Below, piece by piece: positions 7,018 through 14,834 of a stretch of DNA of 64,000 bases. Numbering within the stretch: the first letter of the stretch is position 1; the number at the start of each line of letters is the position of its first letter. The stretch is from Oscillibacter sp. (lineage in GTDB: Bacteria > Bacillota > Clostridia > Oscillospirales > Oscillospiraceae): NCBI GenBank assembly GCA_022795445.1, contig JAAWGR010000008.1:1-64000 (forward strand), in the 5' to 3' direction. The translations under genes were made by a program, and so were the position numbers. Below the pieces are notes generated by a model. The model did not search any database. It was not told the origin of the DNA and saw only the letters and a list, made by a program, of their open reading frames with translations.

Positions 7018-8244
7018 ATGCAGATTTATGAAGAACTCAAAGCCCGCGGCTTGATTGCCCAAGTGACAGACGAAGACCAGATACGGGAACTGGTAAACAA
7101 CGGCAAAGCCACCTTCTACATTGGCTTTGACTGCACCGCCGACAGCCTCCATGTCGGCCACTTTATGGCGCTCTGCCTCATGAAGCGCCTCCAAATGGCG
7201 GGCAACCGCCCTATTGCCCTCATCGGCGGCGGCACCACTATGGTCGGCGACCCCTCCGGCCGCAGCGACATGCGCCAAATGCTTACACCTGAAACTATCC
7301 AGCATAACGCGGATTGCTTCAAAAAGCAGATGGAGAAGTTCATCGACTTCAGTGAAGGTAAGGCTCTCATGCTCAACAACGCCGACTGGCTGATGGATTT
7401 GAACTATGTAGAACTCCTGCGGGAAGTAGGCGCGTGTTTCTCAGTAAACAACATGCTTCGTGCCGAATGCTATAAGCAGCGCATGGAAAAGGGTTTGAGC
7501 TTCCTGGAATTCAACTATATGATCATGCAGTCCTACGACTTCTACCACATGTTCCAAACAGTAGGCTGCAATATGCAATGCGGCGGCAATGACCAGTGGA
7601 GCAACATGCTGGGCGGCACGGAACTCATCCGCCGCAAGCTGGGCAAGGATTCCCATGCCATGACAATTACCTTGCTGCTGACCAGCGAGGGCAAGAAGAT
7701 GGGCAAAACCGCCAAGGGAGCCGTCTGGCTGGACCCCAACAAAACCAGTCCCTATGACTTCTACCAGTACTGGCGCAACGTTGAGGATGCCGACGTTCTG
7801 AAGTGCATCCGGATGCTGACCTTCCTGCCGCTGGAGCAGATCGACGAGATGAACCGCTGGGAGGGCAGTCAGTTGAACACGGCCAAGGAACTGCTTGCGT
7901 TTGAGCTGACAAAGCTGGTACACAGTGAGGAGGAGGCCGTCAAGGCCCGGGAGACGGCGCGGAGCCTCTTTGCCGGAGGCGGTTCCACAGAAAATATGCC
8001 GTCCACAGCACTGTCCGCTGGACAGTTTGACAACGGCAAAATCGGCGTATTGAACTTGTTGGTAGCTTGCGGGCTGTGCTCCTCCAACGGTGAAGCGCGG
8101 CGACTGGTCCAGCAAGGCGGCGTCACGGTCAATGATCAAAAGGTAACAGCCATTGACGCGTCCCTCAACCAGGAGGACTTTGCTGGTCAAGGCGTCGTAA
8201 TCAAAAAAGGTAAGAAGGTTTTTCATCGGGCATATCTTGCGTAA
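7018..8244 (+). CDS. tyrS: Tyrosyl-tRNA synthetase
   Basis: 408 aa, normal length. It charges tRNA-Tyr with tyrosine in the cytoplasm. The class I Rossmann domain carries HVGH (45-48, the HIGH motif) and KMGKT (227-231, the KMSKS loop); tyrosine-site residues lie around YIGFDCTADSLHVGH and MQSYDFYHM. The C-terminal ~70 residues are an S4 RNA-binding domain (LVACGLCSSNGEARRLVQQGGVTVNDQKV). ATG follows AAAAGGAGAAG. It is a single-gene unit between the tyrosine T-box and a strong terminator. Confidence 0.98.
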   Translation: MQIYEELKARGLIAQVTDEDQIRELVNNGKATFYIGFDCTADSLHVGHFMALCLMKRLQMAGNRPIALIGGGTTMVGDPSGRSDMRQMLTPETIQHNADCFKKQMEKFIDFSEGKALMLNNADWLMDLNYVELLREVGACFSVNNMLRAECYKQRMEKGLSFLEFNYMIMQSYDFYHMFQTVGCNMQCGGNDQWSNMLGGTELIRRKLGKDSHAMTITLLLTSEGKKMGKTAKGAVWLDPNKTSPYDFYQYWRNVEDADVLKCIRMLTFLPLEQIDEMNRWEGSQLNTAKELLAFELTKLVHSEEEAVKARETARSLFAGGGSTENMPSTALSAGQFDNGKIGVLNLLVACGLCSSNGEARRLVQQGGVTVNDQKVTAIDASLNQEDFAGQGVVIKKGKKVFHRAYLA

Positions 8245-8253
8245 ACAAGCACG

Positions 8254-8287
8254 GCAGAGGGCTGCAAAAGCAGCCTTCTGCTTTTTT
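8254..8287 (+). terminator. Terminator of tyrS
   Basis: GCAGAGGGCTGC (8254-8265) pairs with GCAGCCTTCTGC (8270-8281) with G-T wobble, loop AAAA, followed by six T. Confidence 0.9.
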
Positions 8288-8297
8288 CACGCGGCAA

Positions 8298-8412
8298 ATT
8301 ATTAAACAAAACTTTAATTTTGTTTAATAATAAAACAGCCTGCAATTATTAACAAAATTGTAACCAACTGTTTCTGAAATGTAACCAAAATAGAGTACAG
8401 CACTTTTATACT
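8298..8412 (+). promoter_or_regulatory. AT-rich hairpin, 21-bp-spaced direct repeat and -10 box ahead of a lipoprotein gene
   Basis: A perfect 14-bp inverted repeat ATTATTAAACAAAA / TTTTGTTTAATAAT (8298-8311, 8318-8331) is followed by two copies of TGTAACCAA at 8359-8367 and 8380-8388, start-to-start 21 bp, and TATACT (8407-8412) with no recognisable -35. Direct repeats two helical turns apart where the -35 should be are typical of activator-dependent promoters. The sequence features are certain; the function is inferred. Confidence 0.45.
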
Positions 8413-8445
8413 GATTTTATAAATGAGAAAAAGAGGGATACTCTA

Positions 8446-9588
8446 GTGAAAGCAAAAATTGTGCTGCTGTCATTTTGCTTGTTGCTGTCTGGCTGTGGCC
8501 AGCGAGCAGAGACAGATCATAAAGGGGACAGCCATTATGAAGCACTTGTAACCGACGCCCCAGTCGCCCAGGTAGAAGGGGTTACAGTATCGCCTGACGG
8601 GCGGTTTGAAGTGCGCGGCGAAGGCGAAAGCGGTGAGTATATCAGCGGCATCCAGCCACCAGAGTTTCTTCAGATTGTAAATCGGCAAACAGGTGAAATC
8701 CTTTGGCAGGTCCAAGGTTGGCTGTGGCAGTCCACGGCTTGGAATCCTAGCAGCACTTGTGTGGCGCTCGCCTATGCGGCACGAACCTGGAATCAAATCC
8801 TAATTATTGAAACCAACACCTGGACCACCTGGAAATTCACCCTGCCCGACGGCGAACCCATCCCGGAGTATATGTTTCTTCCAGACGCTTGGGGCGAGTG
8901 GAAGACAGACAATCACCTGGAACTAACTATTGGCGGGGGCAGCGACGGGGAATCTCCGCATACATACAGTTGCATCGTTGAACAGGAAAATGGAACAATC
9001 TCCGGTCGTTCTTGGGAGTTTACCAAGGAAATTTTGTCGGAAAGCTGTGATTTCAACCACGATGACCAGCCAGAAACCTTGGAGTTGACCACTATCTGGT
9101 TCCCCGGCTTGACGGACGCAGCGGTAGACACCTACGTTCTTTCCGTCCTTGATAATGTGGGCACAATCCTCTGGCAGGACTACGCTGGAACCTCCCACAC
9201 GGGAGAAAATTCCCTCTATGCCTGCGGAGTTGACGGCGCGGACTACCTTCTGCGGTATCGGCCATATACACAGCAAGGTATCTGTACATATCACTACGAA
9301 TTATTCTCCTTGGGCGAAAATGGGGAGGAGATCCTCTTCCAGGAAAACACTGTGGAATTTTCTGCGGATGGCAGCCTGTATGACTTGGTAGGTTTTGATG
9401 TCCCTGCAATTGAACACTTTTTGCAGGAGGTTCACGGCTATTTAGACACTGGAACACTTCTGGTCAGTACTGCGCCAGGGGATGATCTGTTTTTTCTGGA
9501 CAGTGACAACCGTCTTCCTTTGATGGAAAACTTAGAACGGTATAAAGAACAGATTGAAGCGTCCTGGCAGGAATCTGTCGGAACTTAA
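8446..9588 (+). CDS. Predicted lipoprotein of unknown function
   Basis: 380 aa. The signal peptide ends in LLSGC with the lipidated Cys at residue 17. The mature part is acidic and beta-rich, with blade-like stretches such as VTVSPDGRFEVRGEGESGEYISG, IVNRQTGEILWQVQGW and VDTYVLSVLDNVGTILWQDY that recall beta-propeller repeats, but no named family is recognised. It would face outward from the membrane. The GTG at 8446 follows AGAGGGA; no ATG fits the signal peptide better. It is monocistronic, ending at a strong bidirectional terminator. The region at 8359-8412 suggests activator control. Confidence 0.72.
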   Translation: MKAKIVLLSFCLLLSGCGQRAETDHKGDSHYEALVTDAPVAQVEGVTVSPDGRFEVRGEGESGEYISGIQPPEFLQIVNRQTGEILWQVQGWLWQSTAWNPSSTCVALAYAARTWNQILIIETNTWTTWKFTLPDGEPIPEYMFLPDAWGEWKTDNHLELTIGGGSDGESPHTYSCIVEQENGTISGRSWEFTKEILSESCDFNHDDQPETLELTTIWFPGLTDAAVDTYVLSVLDNVGTILWQDYAGTSHTGENSLYACGVDGADYLLRYRPYTQQGICTYHYELFSLGENGEEILFQENTVEFSADGSLYDLVGFDVPAIEHFLQEVHGYLDTGTLLVSTAPGDDLFFLDSDNRLPLMENLERYKEQIEASWQESVGT

Positions 9589-9592
9589 AAGG

Positions 9593-9627
9593 AACCGGGC
9601 GGGATAGCAAAAATCCCGCCCGGTTTT
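9593..9627. terminator. Bidirectional terminator between the lipoprotein gene and dapA
   Basis: AACCGGGCGGGAT (9593-9605) pairs perfectly with ATCCCGCCCGGTT (9613-9625). T-rich sequence lies on both sides (TTTT at 9624-9627; AAAA on the left gives T on the minus strand). It directly abuts the dapA stop codon, so it serves both convergent genes. Confidence 0.9.
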
Positions 9628-10514
9628 CAATGCGTCAAACCGTACTGTGCCAAAATTTTGCGGATGTGCTCCAAATGCTCCCCACTAGGAGGGCAGAGGG
9701 GGAGGCGAAGTTCCCCTGCATTCCAGCCCAGAAGATTCAGCGCCGTCTTAACGGGGATAGGGTTCACCTCACAGAACATAGCGTCACAAAAATCCTTCAA
9801 ATACAACTGCATCTCGCCAGCGGCAGTAAAGTCGTTGTTCAGGCACAACTGGACCAAACGATGCATCTCTGACGGAAGTACATTGGCCGCCACGGAAATC
9901 ACGCCCTTGCCGCCCAGGGCGCAGATAGAAACCGTCTCATCGTCATTACCTGACCAAATGTAAAAATCCTCTGGGCAAAGGTTTCTGGTTTTTTGGATGT
10001 TTCCCAGGTTCCCAGAGGCTTCCTTTACACCCATGATGTTGGGATGCTGTGCCAAAACGGCATAGGTTTCCGGCGTAATAGAGACCCCAGTGCGGGAGGG
10101 GACGTTGTATAAAATCACCGGCAGAGATACCGCATCGGCAATGGTCCGGTAGTGGCGGATCAGACCGTTTTGGGTAGCCTTGTTGTAGTAGGGCGTCACA
10201 ACTAACAGCCCATCAACCCCACACCGTTCCGCGTCCTGGGAAAGGGTAATAGCGTTTTCGGTAGAATTGGAACCAGCGCCAGCGATCACCGGCACCCGCC
10301 CGCCTACGTGATCCACACAGAAAGCAATTGTCCGAGTACGCTCCTGATAGCTCATAGTGGACGCCTCGCCAGTGGTACCGCAGACGACGATAGCATCTGT
10401 CCCATTTTCCATCTGGAAATCCAGCAGCCGGCCAAAGGTTTCCAAGTCGACTTCCCCGCCGTTAAAAGGCGTAACAATAGCCACCGCAGAACCTGTAAAG
10501 ATTATTTCCTTCAC
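9627..10514 (-). CDS. dapA: 4-hydroxy-tetrahydrodipicolinate synthase
   Basis: 295 aa, normal length for this TIM-barrel aldolase. It condenses pyruvate with aspartate semialdehyde, the first committed step to diaminopimelate, lysine and (in spore formers) dipicolinate. The Schiff-base lysine is Lys164 in GVKEASG; Tyr136 in YNVPSRTG and Thr47-Thr48 in CGTTGEAST complete the catalytic triad. The start is GTG at 10514, placed after GGAGGG. It is downstream of asd, which makes its substrate, but a hairpin separates them, so cotranscription may be partial. Confidence 0.97.
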   Translation of the reverse strand: MKEIIFTGSAVAIVTPFNGGEVDLETFGRLLDFQMENGTDAIVVCGTTGEASTMSYQERTRTIAFCVDHVGGRVPVIAGAGSNSTENAITLSQDAERCGVDGLLVVTPYYNKATQNGLIRHYRTIADAVSLPVILYNVPSRTGVSITPETYAVLAQHPNIMGVKEASGNLGNIQKTRNLCPEDFYIWSGNDDETVSICALGGKGVISVAANVLPSEMHRLVQLCLNNDFTAAGEMQLYLKDFCDAMFCEVNPIPVKTALNLLGWNAGELRLPLCPPSGEHLEHIRKILAQYGLTH

Positions 10515-10536
10515 AGTAAGCCCTCCTTTTTGAAAT

Positions 10537-10577
10537 CAAAAAACCGGCCCACCGCAGGTATACGGCAGGCCGTTTCT
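10537..10577 (-). terminator. Probable terminator/attenuating hairpin between asd and dapA
   Basis: On the minus strand AAACGGCCTGCCG pairs imperfectly with CGGTGGGCCGGTTT and is followed by TTTTT. It would end or reduce transcription running from asd into dapA. Confidence 0.65.
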
Positions 10578-10596
10578 TTTGTAAAGGAAAATTGGT

Positions 10597-11688
10597 TTAC
10601 AGTGCTTTGATATACCCCTTTGCGCACAGCAGCTCTGCCAACAGAACGCCGCCGCCCGCCGCACCCCGGAGGGTGTTGTGGCTGAGTCCAACAAATTTAT
10701 AATCATACTGTGTATCCGGCCGCAAACGTCCAATCGAAATAGCCATACCGTTTTCAAGATTCCGGTCCAGCTTAGTCTGGGGACGGTTGTCTTCCTCAAA
10801 GTAATGCAGGAACTGCTTAGGCGCAGAGGGGAGTTCCAGTTCCTGAGCAGGCCCGCGGAATGCGGCCCAATCGGCTTTGATCTGCTCCATAGATGGCGCT
10901 TTTCCATCGGCAAATTTCATAAAACACGCGGCCATATGCCCGTCGCTGACAGGAATTCGCAAGCATTGTGCAGTAATGGCAGGCGATGTAGCGGTAATGA
11001 TCTTTCCACTCTCCACACGACCCCAAACCTTCAGAGGCTCCTGTTCGCTCTTTTCCTCTTCACCGCCGATATAGGGGATACAATTATCAACCATCTCCGG
11101 CCACCGTGCAAAAGTCTTGCCTGCGCCGGAAATCGCCTGATAGGTGCAGACGGCGACCCGTTCCAGGCCGTACTTCCGCAATGGGTGCAAAGCTGGGACA
11201 TAGCTTTGTATGGAGCAGTTGGACTTAACCGCAATAAAGCCCCGTTTAGTACCCAAACGCTTCCGCTGGGCCTCCAGAACGGCGAGGTGTTCCGCATTCA
11301 GCTCCGGCACCACCATGGGGACATCCTCCGTCCAGCGGTTGGCAGAGTTGTTGGAGATGATGGGGCATTCCAACTTGGCATATTTTTCCTCCAAAGCGCA
11401 AATCTCATCCTTTTTCATGTCGACTGCGCAGAAGCAAAAATCCACCTCCCGGGCCATTTTTTCCGCTTCGGCCACAGCATCCAAAAGGATAAGTTTCTTA
11501 GCATCCTCTGGCATCGGCGCTTCCATGGCCCAACGGTCTGCGGCGGCTTCCTCATAGGTCTTACCGGCGCTGCGTGCACTGGCGGCAAGGGCCGTCAATT
11601 GGAACCAAGGATGACCTTCCAAGAGGGTAACAAACCGCTGGCCCACCATTCCAGTAGCGCCGATGACGCCGACTTTATACTGTTTCAT
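10597..11688 (-). CDS. asd: Aspartate-semialdehyde dehydrogenase (archaeal/fungal-type)
   Basis: 363 aa. It reduces aspartyl phosphate to aspartate semialdehyde with NADPH, feeding dapA next door and threonine/methionine synthesis. The N-terminal Rossmann motif is GVIGATGMVGQRF; the catalytic Cys is Cys158 in KSNCSIQ and the acid/base His is His251 in VSDGHM. The overall pattern, with NSANRW and GAGKTFARWPEM, fits the archaeal/fungal branch rather than the E. coli type. The ATG at 11688 follows AGGAGGAATAT. A promoter lies about 150 bp upstream, giving a leader with a hairpin next to the ribosome binding site. Confidence 0.97.
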   Translation of the reverse strand: MKQYKVGVIGATGMVGQRFVTLLEGHPWFQLTALAASARSAGKTYEEAAADRWAMEAPMPEDAKKLILLDAVAEAEKMAREVDFCFCAVDMKKDEICALEEKYAKLECPIISNNSANRWTEDVPMVVPELNAEHLAVLEAQRKRLGTKRGFIAVKSNCSIQSYVPALHPLRKYGLERVAVCTYQAISGAGKTFARWPEMVDNCIPYIGGEEEKSEQEPLKVWGRVESGKIITATSPAITAQCLRIPVSDGHMAACFMKFADGKAPSMEQIKADWAAFRGPAQELELPSAPKQFLHYFEEDNRPQTKLDRNLENGMAISIGRLRPDTQYDYKFVGLSHNTLRGAAGGGVLLAELLCAKGYIKAL

Positions 11689-11707
11689 ATGATATTCCTC
11701 CTGTAGA

Positions 11708-11750
11708 TCGACGAGGAAAATCCTACCGTAATTGGATGGTTTTCCGTCGA
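11708..11750 (-). promoter_or_regulatory. Hairpin in the asd leader just upstream of the ribosome binding site
   Basis: TCGAC (11708-11712) pairs with GTCGA (11746-11750), and inside it GGAAAA with TTTTCC and ATCC with GGAT. The result is an imperfect stem of about 15 bp ending a few bases from AGGAGG on the minus strand. It could influence translation of asd. It does not resemble a lysine riboswitch. Confidence 0.4.
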
Positions 11751-11757
11751 ATTTTGG

Positions 11758-11786
11758 TTGAATGTGGGAAGGTTTTGTATTATAAT
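11758..11786 (+). promoter_or_regulatory. Sigma-A promoter of the SpoIID-like gene
   Basis: TTGAAT (11758-11763) and TATAAT (11781-11786), spacer 17 bp, pointing to the gene at 11888. Confidence 0.65.
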
Positions 11787-11835
11787 GAAATTTAGCAAAA
11801 CCAAGGTGTTTTCCGCACAAGGACAACTGTCCACT

Positions 11836-11864
11836 ATAGTAACATGATTTCCGCTCTTCGTCAA
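11836..11864 (-). promoter_or_regulatory. Sigma-A promoter of asd
   Basis: On the minus strand TTGACG (11864-11859) and TACTAT (11841-11836) with a 17-bp spacer. It overlaps the divergent promoter region; transcripts from the two promoters would run over each other for about 40-70 nt. Confidence 0.7.
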
Positions 11865-11887
11865 GGCGGGGCATATTGGGAGGTTCT

Positions 11888-13513
11888 ATGAAAAAACTTC
11901 TGCTTGCAGCGCTGATCCTTGTAACATTTACCGCACTAGGTCCAACACAAGTCTCCGCGGTAACAAATAATCTCGTAAAAGTTGGGCTTCGCTACGGCTC
12001 TACCGCCATGTCCTCTGCTAATCTGGAAAATGCGGAGGGGGCAGGATACGAATTCGGCTATTTTGACGCCAACCGGAATTTTGTCCTTTTGGGCCGCACG
12101 GACATTACCACTATCACGATGCATGCAGGGTCGGTTTCTGAATCCGCTGCTGGTACCCATTATATGGGCGAGGCTGAATCCTATGCCTATCGGACGACCG
12201 CACCACAGCCGGGACAAACCGAATGTTACGCCACCTTCACAGAAGCGGCAGAGGCCGCAGCGGCCCAGGGAGGCTGGCCTGCTTGGATCAATGGGCGCTA
12301 CACCGTAAGGAGCAGCGCGTACGCTCAAACGACCGAGTATTCTTCCACCAGCGTAGTGGTTACAAAAACTGGGACGACACAAATCCTTTTCGAGTACGAC
12401 AGCGGCGGAGCTCGTGCTCTGGGCGTTCAGCCTGCTGGAAATTCCACCTGGTTCCGAGGTTATAAGTATGCCGGTGGGTTTGAATATCCCCGGGCCAGCG
12501 GCGGCAATTTGAGTGTAATCAATGTTGTCAGCTTGGAAGACTATGTAAAAGGTATTGTCCCATATGAAATGCTTGGGTCATGGCCCTTGGCGGCCCTGGA
12601 AGCTCAAGCCGTCTGTGCCCGCACTTTTGTTTGCGGTCATACCAAGCACTTGAGTTCCCAAGGCTTCGACGTCTGCGCCACCCAAGACTGCCAGGTCTAC
12701 TATGGTCAGGGCAGTGGAAGCAACGGCCCAACCAGTACCAGCAATCAAGCGGTGGACAACACTGCCGGGCTATGTATTTACTACAATGGCACAATTGTAC
12801 AGAATGCTGTTTACCACTCCTTCGACGGTGGCGCGACAGAAGACGGCGCGAACGTTTGGGGTACGGAAACGGGGTACTTGAAAGGCAAGCTGGACCCCTA
12901 TGAATCTCAAACGAATGTGCCAAACTACAGCTATACTGTAACCTACACCCCAGCGGAACTGAGCTGGATTCTGGACCAAAAGGGCCACTCTGTCGGTACG
13001 GTGCAGGATGCTTACGTTTCGGAATACACGCCGCTTGGGAATGTTTACAAGGTGACATTTGTGGGCACAAGTGGAACGGAGACCGTAACAGGCGAAACCT
13101 GCCGTACCATTTTTTACAGCAGCACCTATAACAAATCGGTTACCAGTATGCGCTTCCGCATCAACGGTAAGGGTGCAGACAGCTGGGGCGCCTCCGGTAT
13201 TTCCACCACCGGCGGATTGCTGTCTTCCCTAAACGGTGCAGCCGCCATCACCGGAAGCGGCGCGGTGGAAACGGTGTGGGGCGATGCTGCATCAGCAATC
13301 ACAGCTTCTGGTGTTGCACCAGTCACCAGCGGAACGGCCGTCCCAGCCCCAGTCACCAGCAGTGGAAACAATAGCGGAAACTTTGTAATCACCGGCACCG
13401 GAAGCGGACACAACGTGGGCATGAGCCAATACGGTGCAAAAGCCATGGCGGAACTTGGGTATGATTTCCGGGATATTTTGGAATTCTATTATACGGACAT
13501 TACAATCAATTGA
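11888..13513 (+). CDS. SpoIID/LytB-domain secreted protein
   Basis: 541 aa. A signal peptide occupies about residues 1-25 (MKKLLLAALILV...VSA). The middle section has a SPOR-like stretch (CYATFTEAAEAAAAQGGWPAWINGRY). The SpoIID domain starts near residue 205 with INVVSLEDYVKGIVPYEM, whose Glu in YEM corresponds to the catalytic Glu of SpoIID lytic transglycosylases, then AALEAQAVCARTF and YHSFDGGATEDGANVWG, and it resumes at the C-terminus with GSGHNVGMSQYGAKAMAE. A low-complexity linker separates the last two parts. It probably cleaves stem-peptide-free peptidoglycan outside the cell. The ATG at 11888 follows GGGAGG. It heads the queA-tgt cluster, 9 bp upstream of queA. Confidence 0.9.
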   Translation: MKKLLLAALILVTFTALGPTQVSAVTNNLVKVGLRYGSTAMSSANLENAEGAGYEFGYFDANRNFVLLGRTDITTITMHAGSVSESAAGTHYMGEAESYAYRTTAPQPGQTECYATFTEAAEAAAAQGGWPAWINGRYTVRSSAYAQTTEYSSTSVVVTKTGTTQILFEYDSGGARALGVQPAGNSTWFRGYKYAGGFEYPRASGGNLSVINVVSLEDYVKGIVPYEMLGSWPLAALEAQAVCARTFVCGHTKHLSSQGFDVCATQDCQVYYGQGSGSNGPTSTSNQAVDNTAGLCIYYNGTIVQNAVYHSFDGGATEDGANVWGTETGYLKGKLDPYESQTNVPNYSYTVTYTPAELSWILDQKGHSVGTVQDAYVSEYTPLGNVYKVTFVGTSGTETVTGETCRTIFYSSTYNKSVTSMRFRINGKGADSWGASGISTTGGLLSSLNGAAAITGSGAVETVWGDAASAITASGVAPVTSGTAVPAPVTSSGNNSGNFVITGTGSGHNVGMSQYGAKAMAELGYDFRDILEFYYTDITIN

Positions 13514-13522
13514 GGATAGAAT

Positions 13523-14548
13523 ATGAAAACCAGTGATTTTTATTATGACCTGCCCCCGGAACTGATTGCGCAGACACCCATCCAACGCCGGGACAGTTCT
13601 CGCCTGATGATGTTGAACCGGGAGACAGGCAAAGTCGCCCACCAGCATTTTTACGATCTGCCAGAATTCCTTCGTTCTGGCGACTGTTTGATTTTGAACG
13701 ACTCCCGGGTGCTTCCGGCCCGTCTGCTGGGTCAACGTTTACCGGGCGGAGGCACATGCGAGGTGCTTTTGTTAACCGACCGGGGTGAAAACATTTGGGA
13801 GTGCCTGGTACGTCCTGGACGGAAACTGCGCCCTGGCGCACGTATGACTTTTGGCAATGGGGAATTGTCCGCTGAGGTGGTCGGCGAGGCGAATGACGGC
13901 AACCGCTTGGTACAGTTCCGCTATGAAGGAATTTTCCTGGAAGTGCTGGACCGCCTTGGCAAGATGCCCCTGCCTCCATACATCAAGGAGGAGCTGCTAG
14001 ACCGTGAACGGTACCAAACCGTTTATTCTAAAGTGCTGGGCAGTGCGGCAGCCCCTACAGCGGGCCTGCACTTCACGCCGGAACTGCTGGATACCATCGC
14101 CGCCAAGGGAATCGGCATAGGCTATGTGACGCTTCATGTAGGTCTTGGCACCTTTCGCCCGGTGAAGGAGGAAACTGTGGAAGGCCATGCCATGCACAGC
14201 GAATTCTGCACCATCCCGCCGGAGACGGCTGCGTTAATCAACCGCACCAAAACGGCGGGAGGACGGTGCATCTGCGTTGGTACAACTTCCTGCCGGACGC
14301 TGGAATCCTGGGCCGGGGAAGATGGGCACATGGAACCAAAATCCGGCTGGACAAATATTTATATCTATCCTGGTTATCGTTTCAAGGTCATGGATGGTTT
14401 GATTACAAATTTCCATCTGCCAGAAAGCACATTAGTGATGTTGGTGTCCGCTTTCGCCGGACGGGAGCAGGTACTGGCGGCATACCGCGAGGCAGTCGCA
14501 GAGCGCTACCGTTTTTTCTCCTTCGGCGATGCGATGTTTTTATATTAA
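13523..14548 (+). CDS. queA: S-adenosylmethionine:tRNA ribosyltransferase-isomerase
   Basis: 341 aa, full length. It transfers the ribosyl part of SAM to preQ1 in tRNA wobble position 34, making epoxyqueuosine. Family signatures are FYYDLPPELIAQTP, RDSSRLMML, LNDSRVLPARL, PLPPYIKEELLDRERYQTVY, AAPTAGLHFTPELL and HVGLGTFRPVKEE. It starts 9 bp after the SpoIID-like gene and is followed by the TfoX-C gene and tgt, so both enzymes acting on the preQ1 base lie in one unit. Confidence 0.98.
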   Translation: MKTSDFYYDLPPELIAQTPIQRRDSSRLMMLNRETGKVAHQHFYDLPEFLRSGDCLILNDSRVLPARLLGQRLPGGGTCEVLLLTDRGENIWECLVRPGRKLRPGARMTFGNGELSAEVVGEANDGNRLVQFRYEGIFLEVLDRLGKMPLPPYIKEELLDRERYQTVYSKVLGSAAAPTAGLHFTPELLDTIAAKGIGIGYVTLHVGLGTFRPVKEETVEGHAMHSEFCTIPPETAALINRTKTAGGRCICVGTTSCRTLESWAGEDGHMEPKSGWTNIYIYPGYRFKVMDGLITNFHLPESTLVMLVSAFAGREQVLAAYREAVAERYRFFSFGDAMFLY

Positions 14549-14561
14549 GGGGGGTACAGAC

Positions 14562-14813
14562 ATGCAATTGGCAGATCTCCCCAATATTGGCCCCGTCCTA
14601 GCGGAAAACTTACGGCGCGCTGGCATCAAGACTCCAGAAGAATTCCGTACAGTAGGAACTTGCGAAGCATTTCTGTGTATCCGTACCCAAGTAGACCCCA
14701 GGGCCTGTTTCCACCAGCTCACAGCTCTGGCCGGAGCGGAGGCAGGTGTCCCGAAAAAAGTCCTTTCGCCGGAGCGCAAGGCTGAACTGCGCTGTTTCTT
14801 TAACAAACTATAA
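14562..14813 (+). CDS. TfoX C-terminal domain protein
   Basis: 83 aa. It is made of the helix-hairpin-helix-like TfoX C-terminal domain alone: LPNIGPVLAENLRRAGIKTPEEFRTVG, then a helical segment with CIRTQVDP and a basic tail. The N-terminal TfoX domain that acts in competence regulation is absent. The ATG at 14562 follows AAGGGGGG; the earlier in-frame ATG inside queA is unlikely. It sits between queA and tgt; no function in tRNA modification is known, though the domain could bind nucleic acid. Confidence 0.85.
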   Translation: MQLADLPNIGPVLAENLRRAGIKTPEEFRTVGTCEAFLCIRTQVDPRACFHQLTALAGAEAGVPKKVLSPERKAELRCFFNKL

Positions 14814-14834
14814 CAAATAGATTGGAGAGCATAC

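Noticed and set aside
7441-8226. Long minus-strand frame opposite tyrS
   Set aside because: Arises from codon bias of tyrS; no start site or recognisable motif.
10678-11706. A 342-codon plus-strand frame opposite asd
   Set aside because: asd is certain from its catalytic motifs; the antisense frame has no ribosome binding site and no family resemblance.
11689-11830. Lysine riboswitch in the asd leader
   Set aside because: The leader is too short and lacks the five-helix lysine riboswitch core; only a single hairpin is visible.
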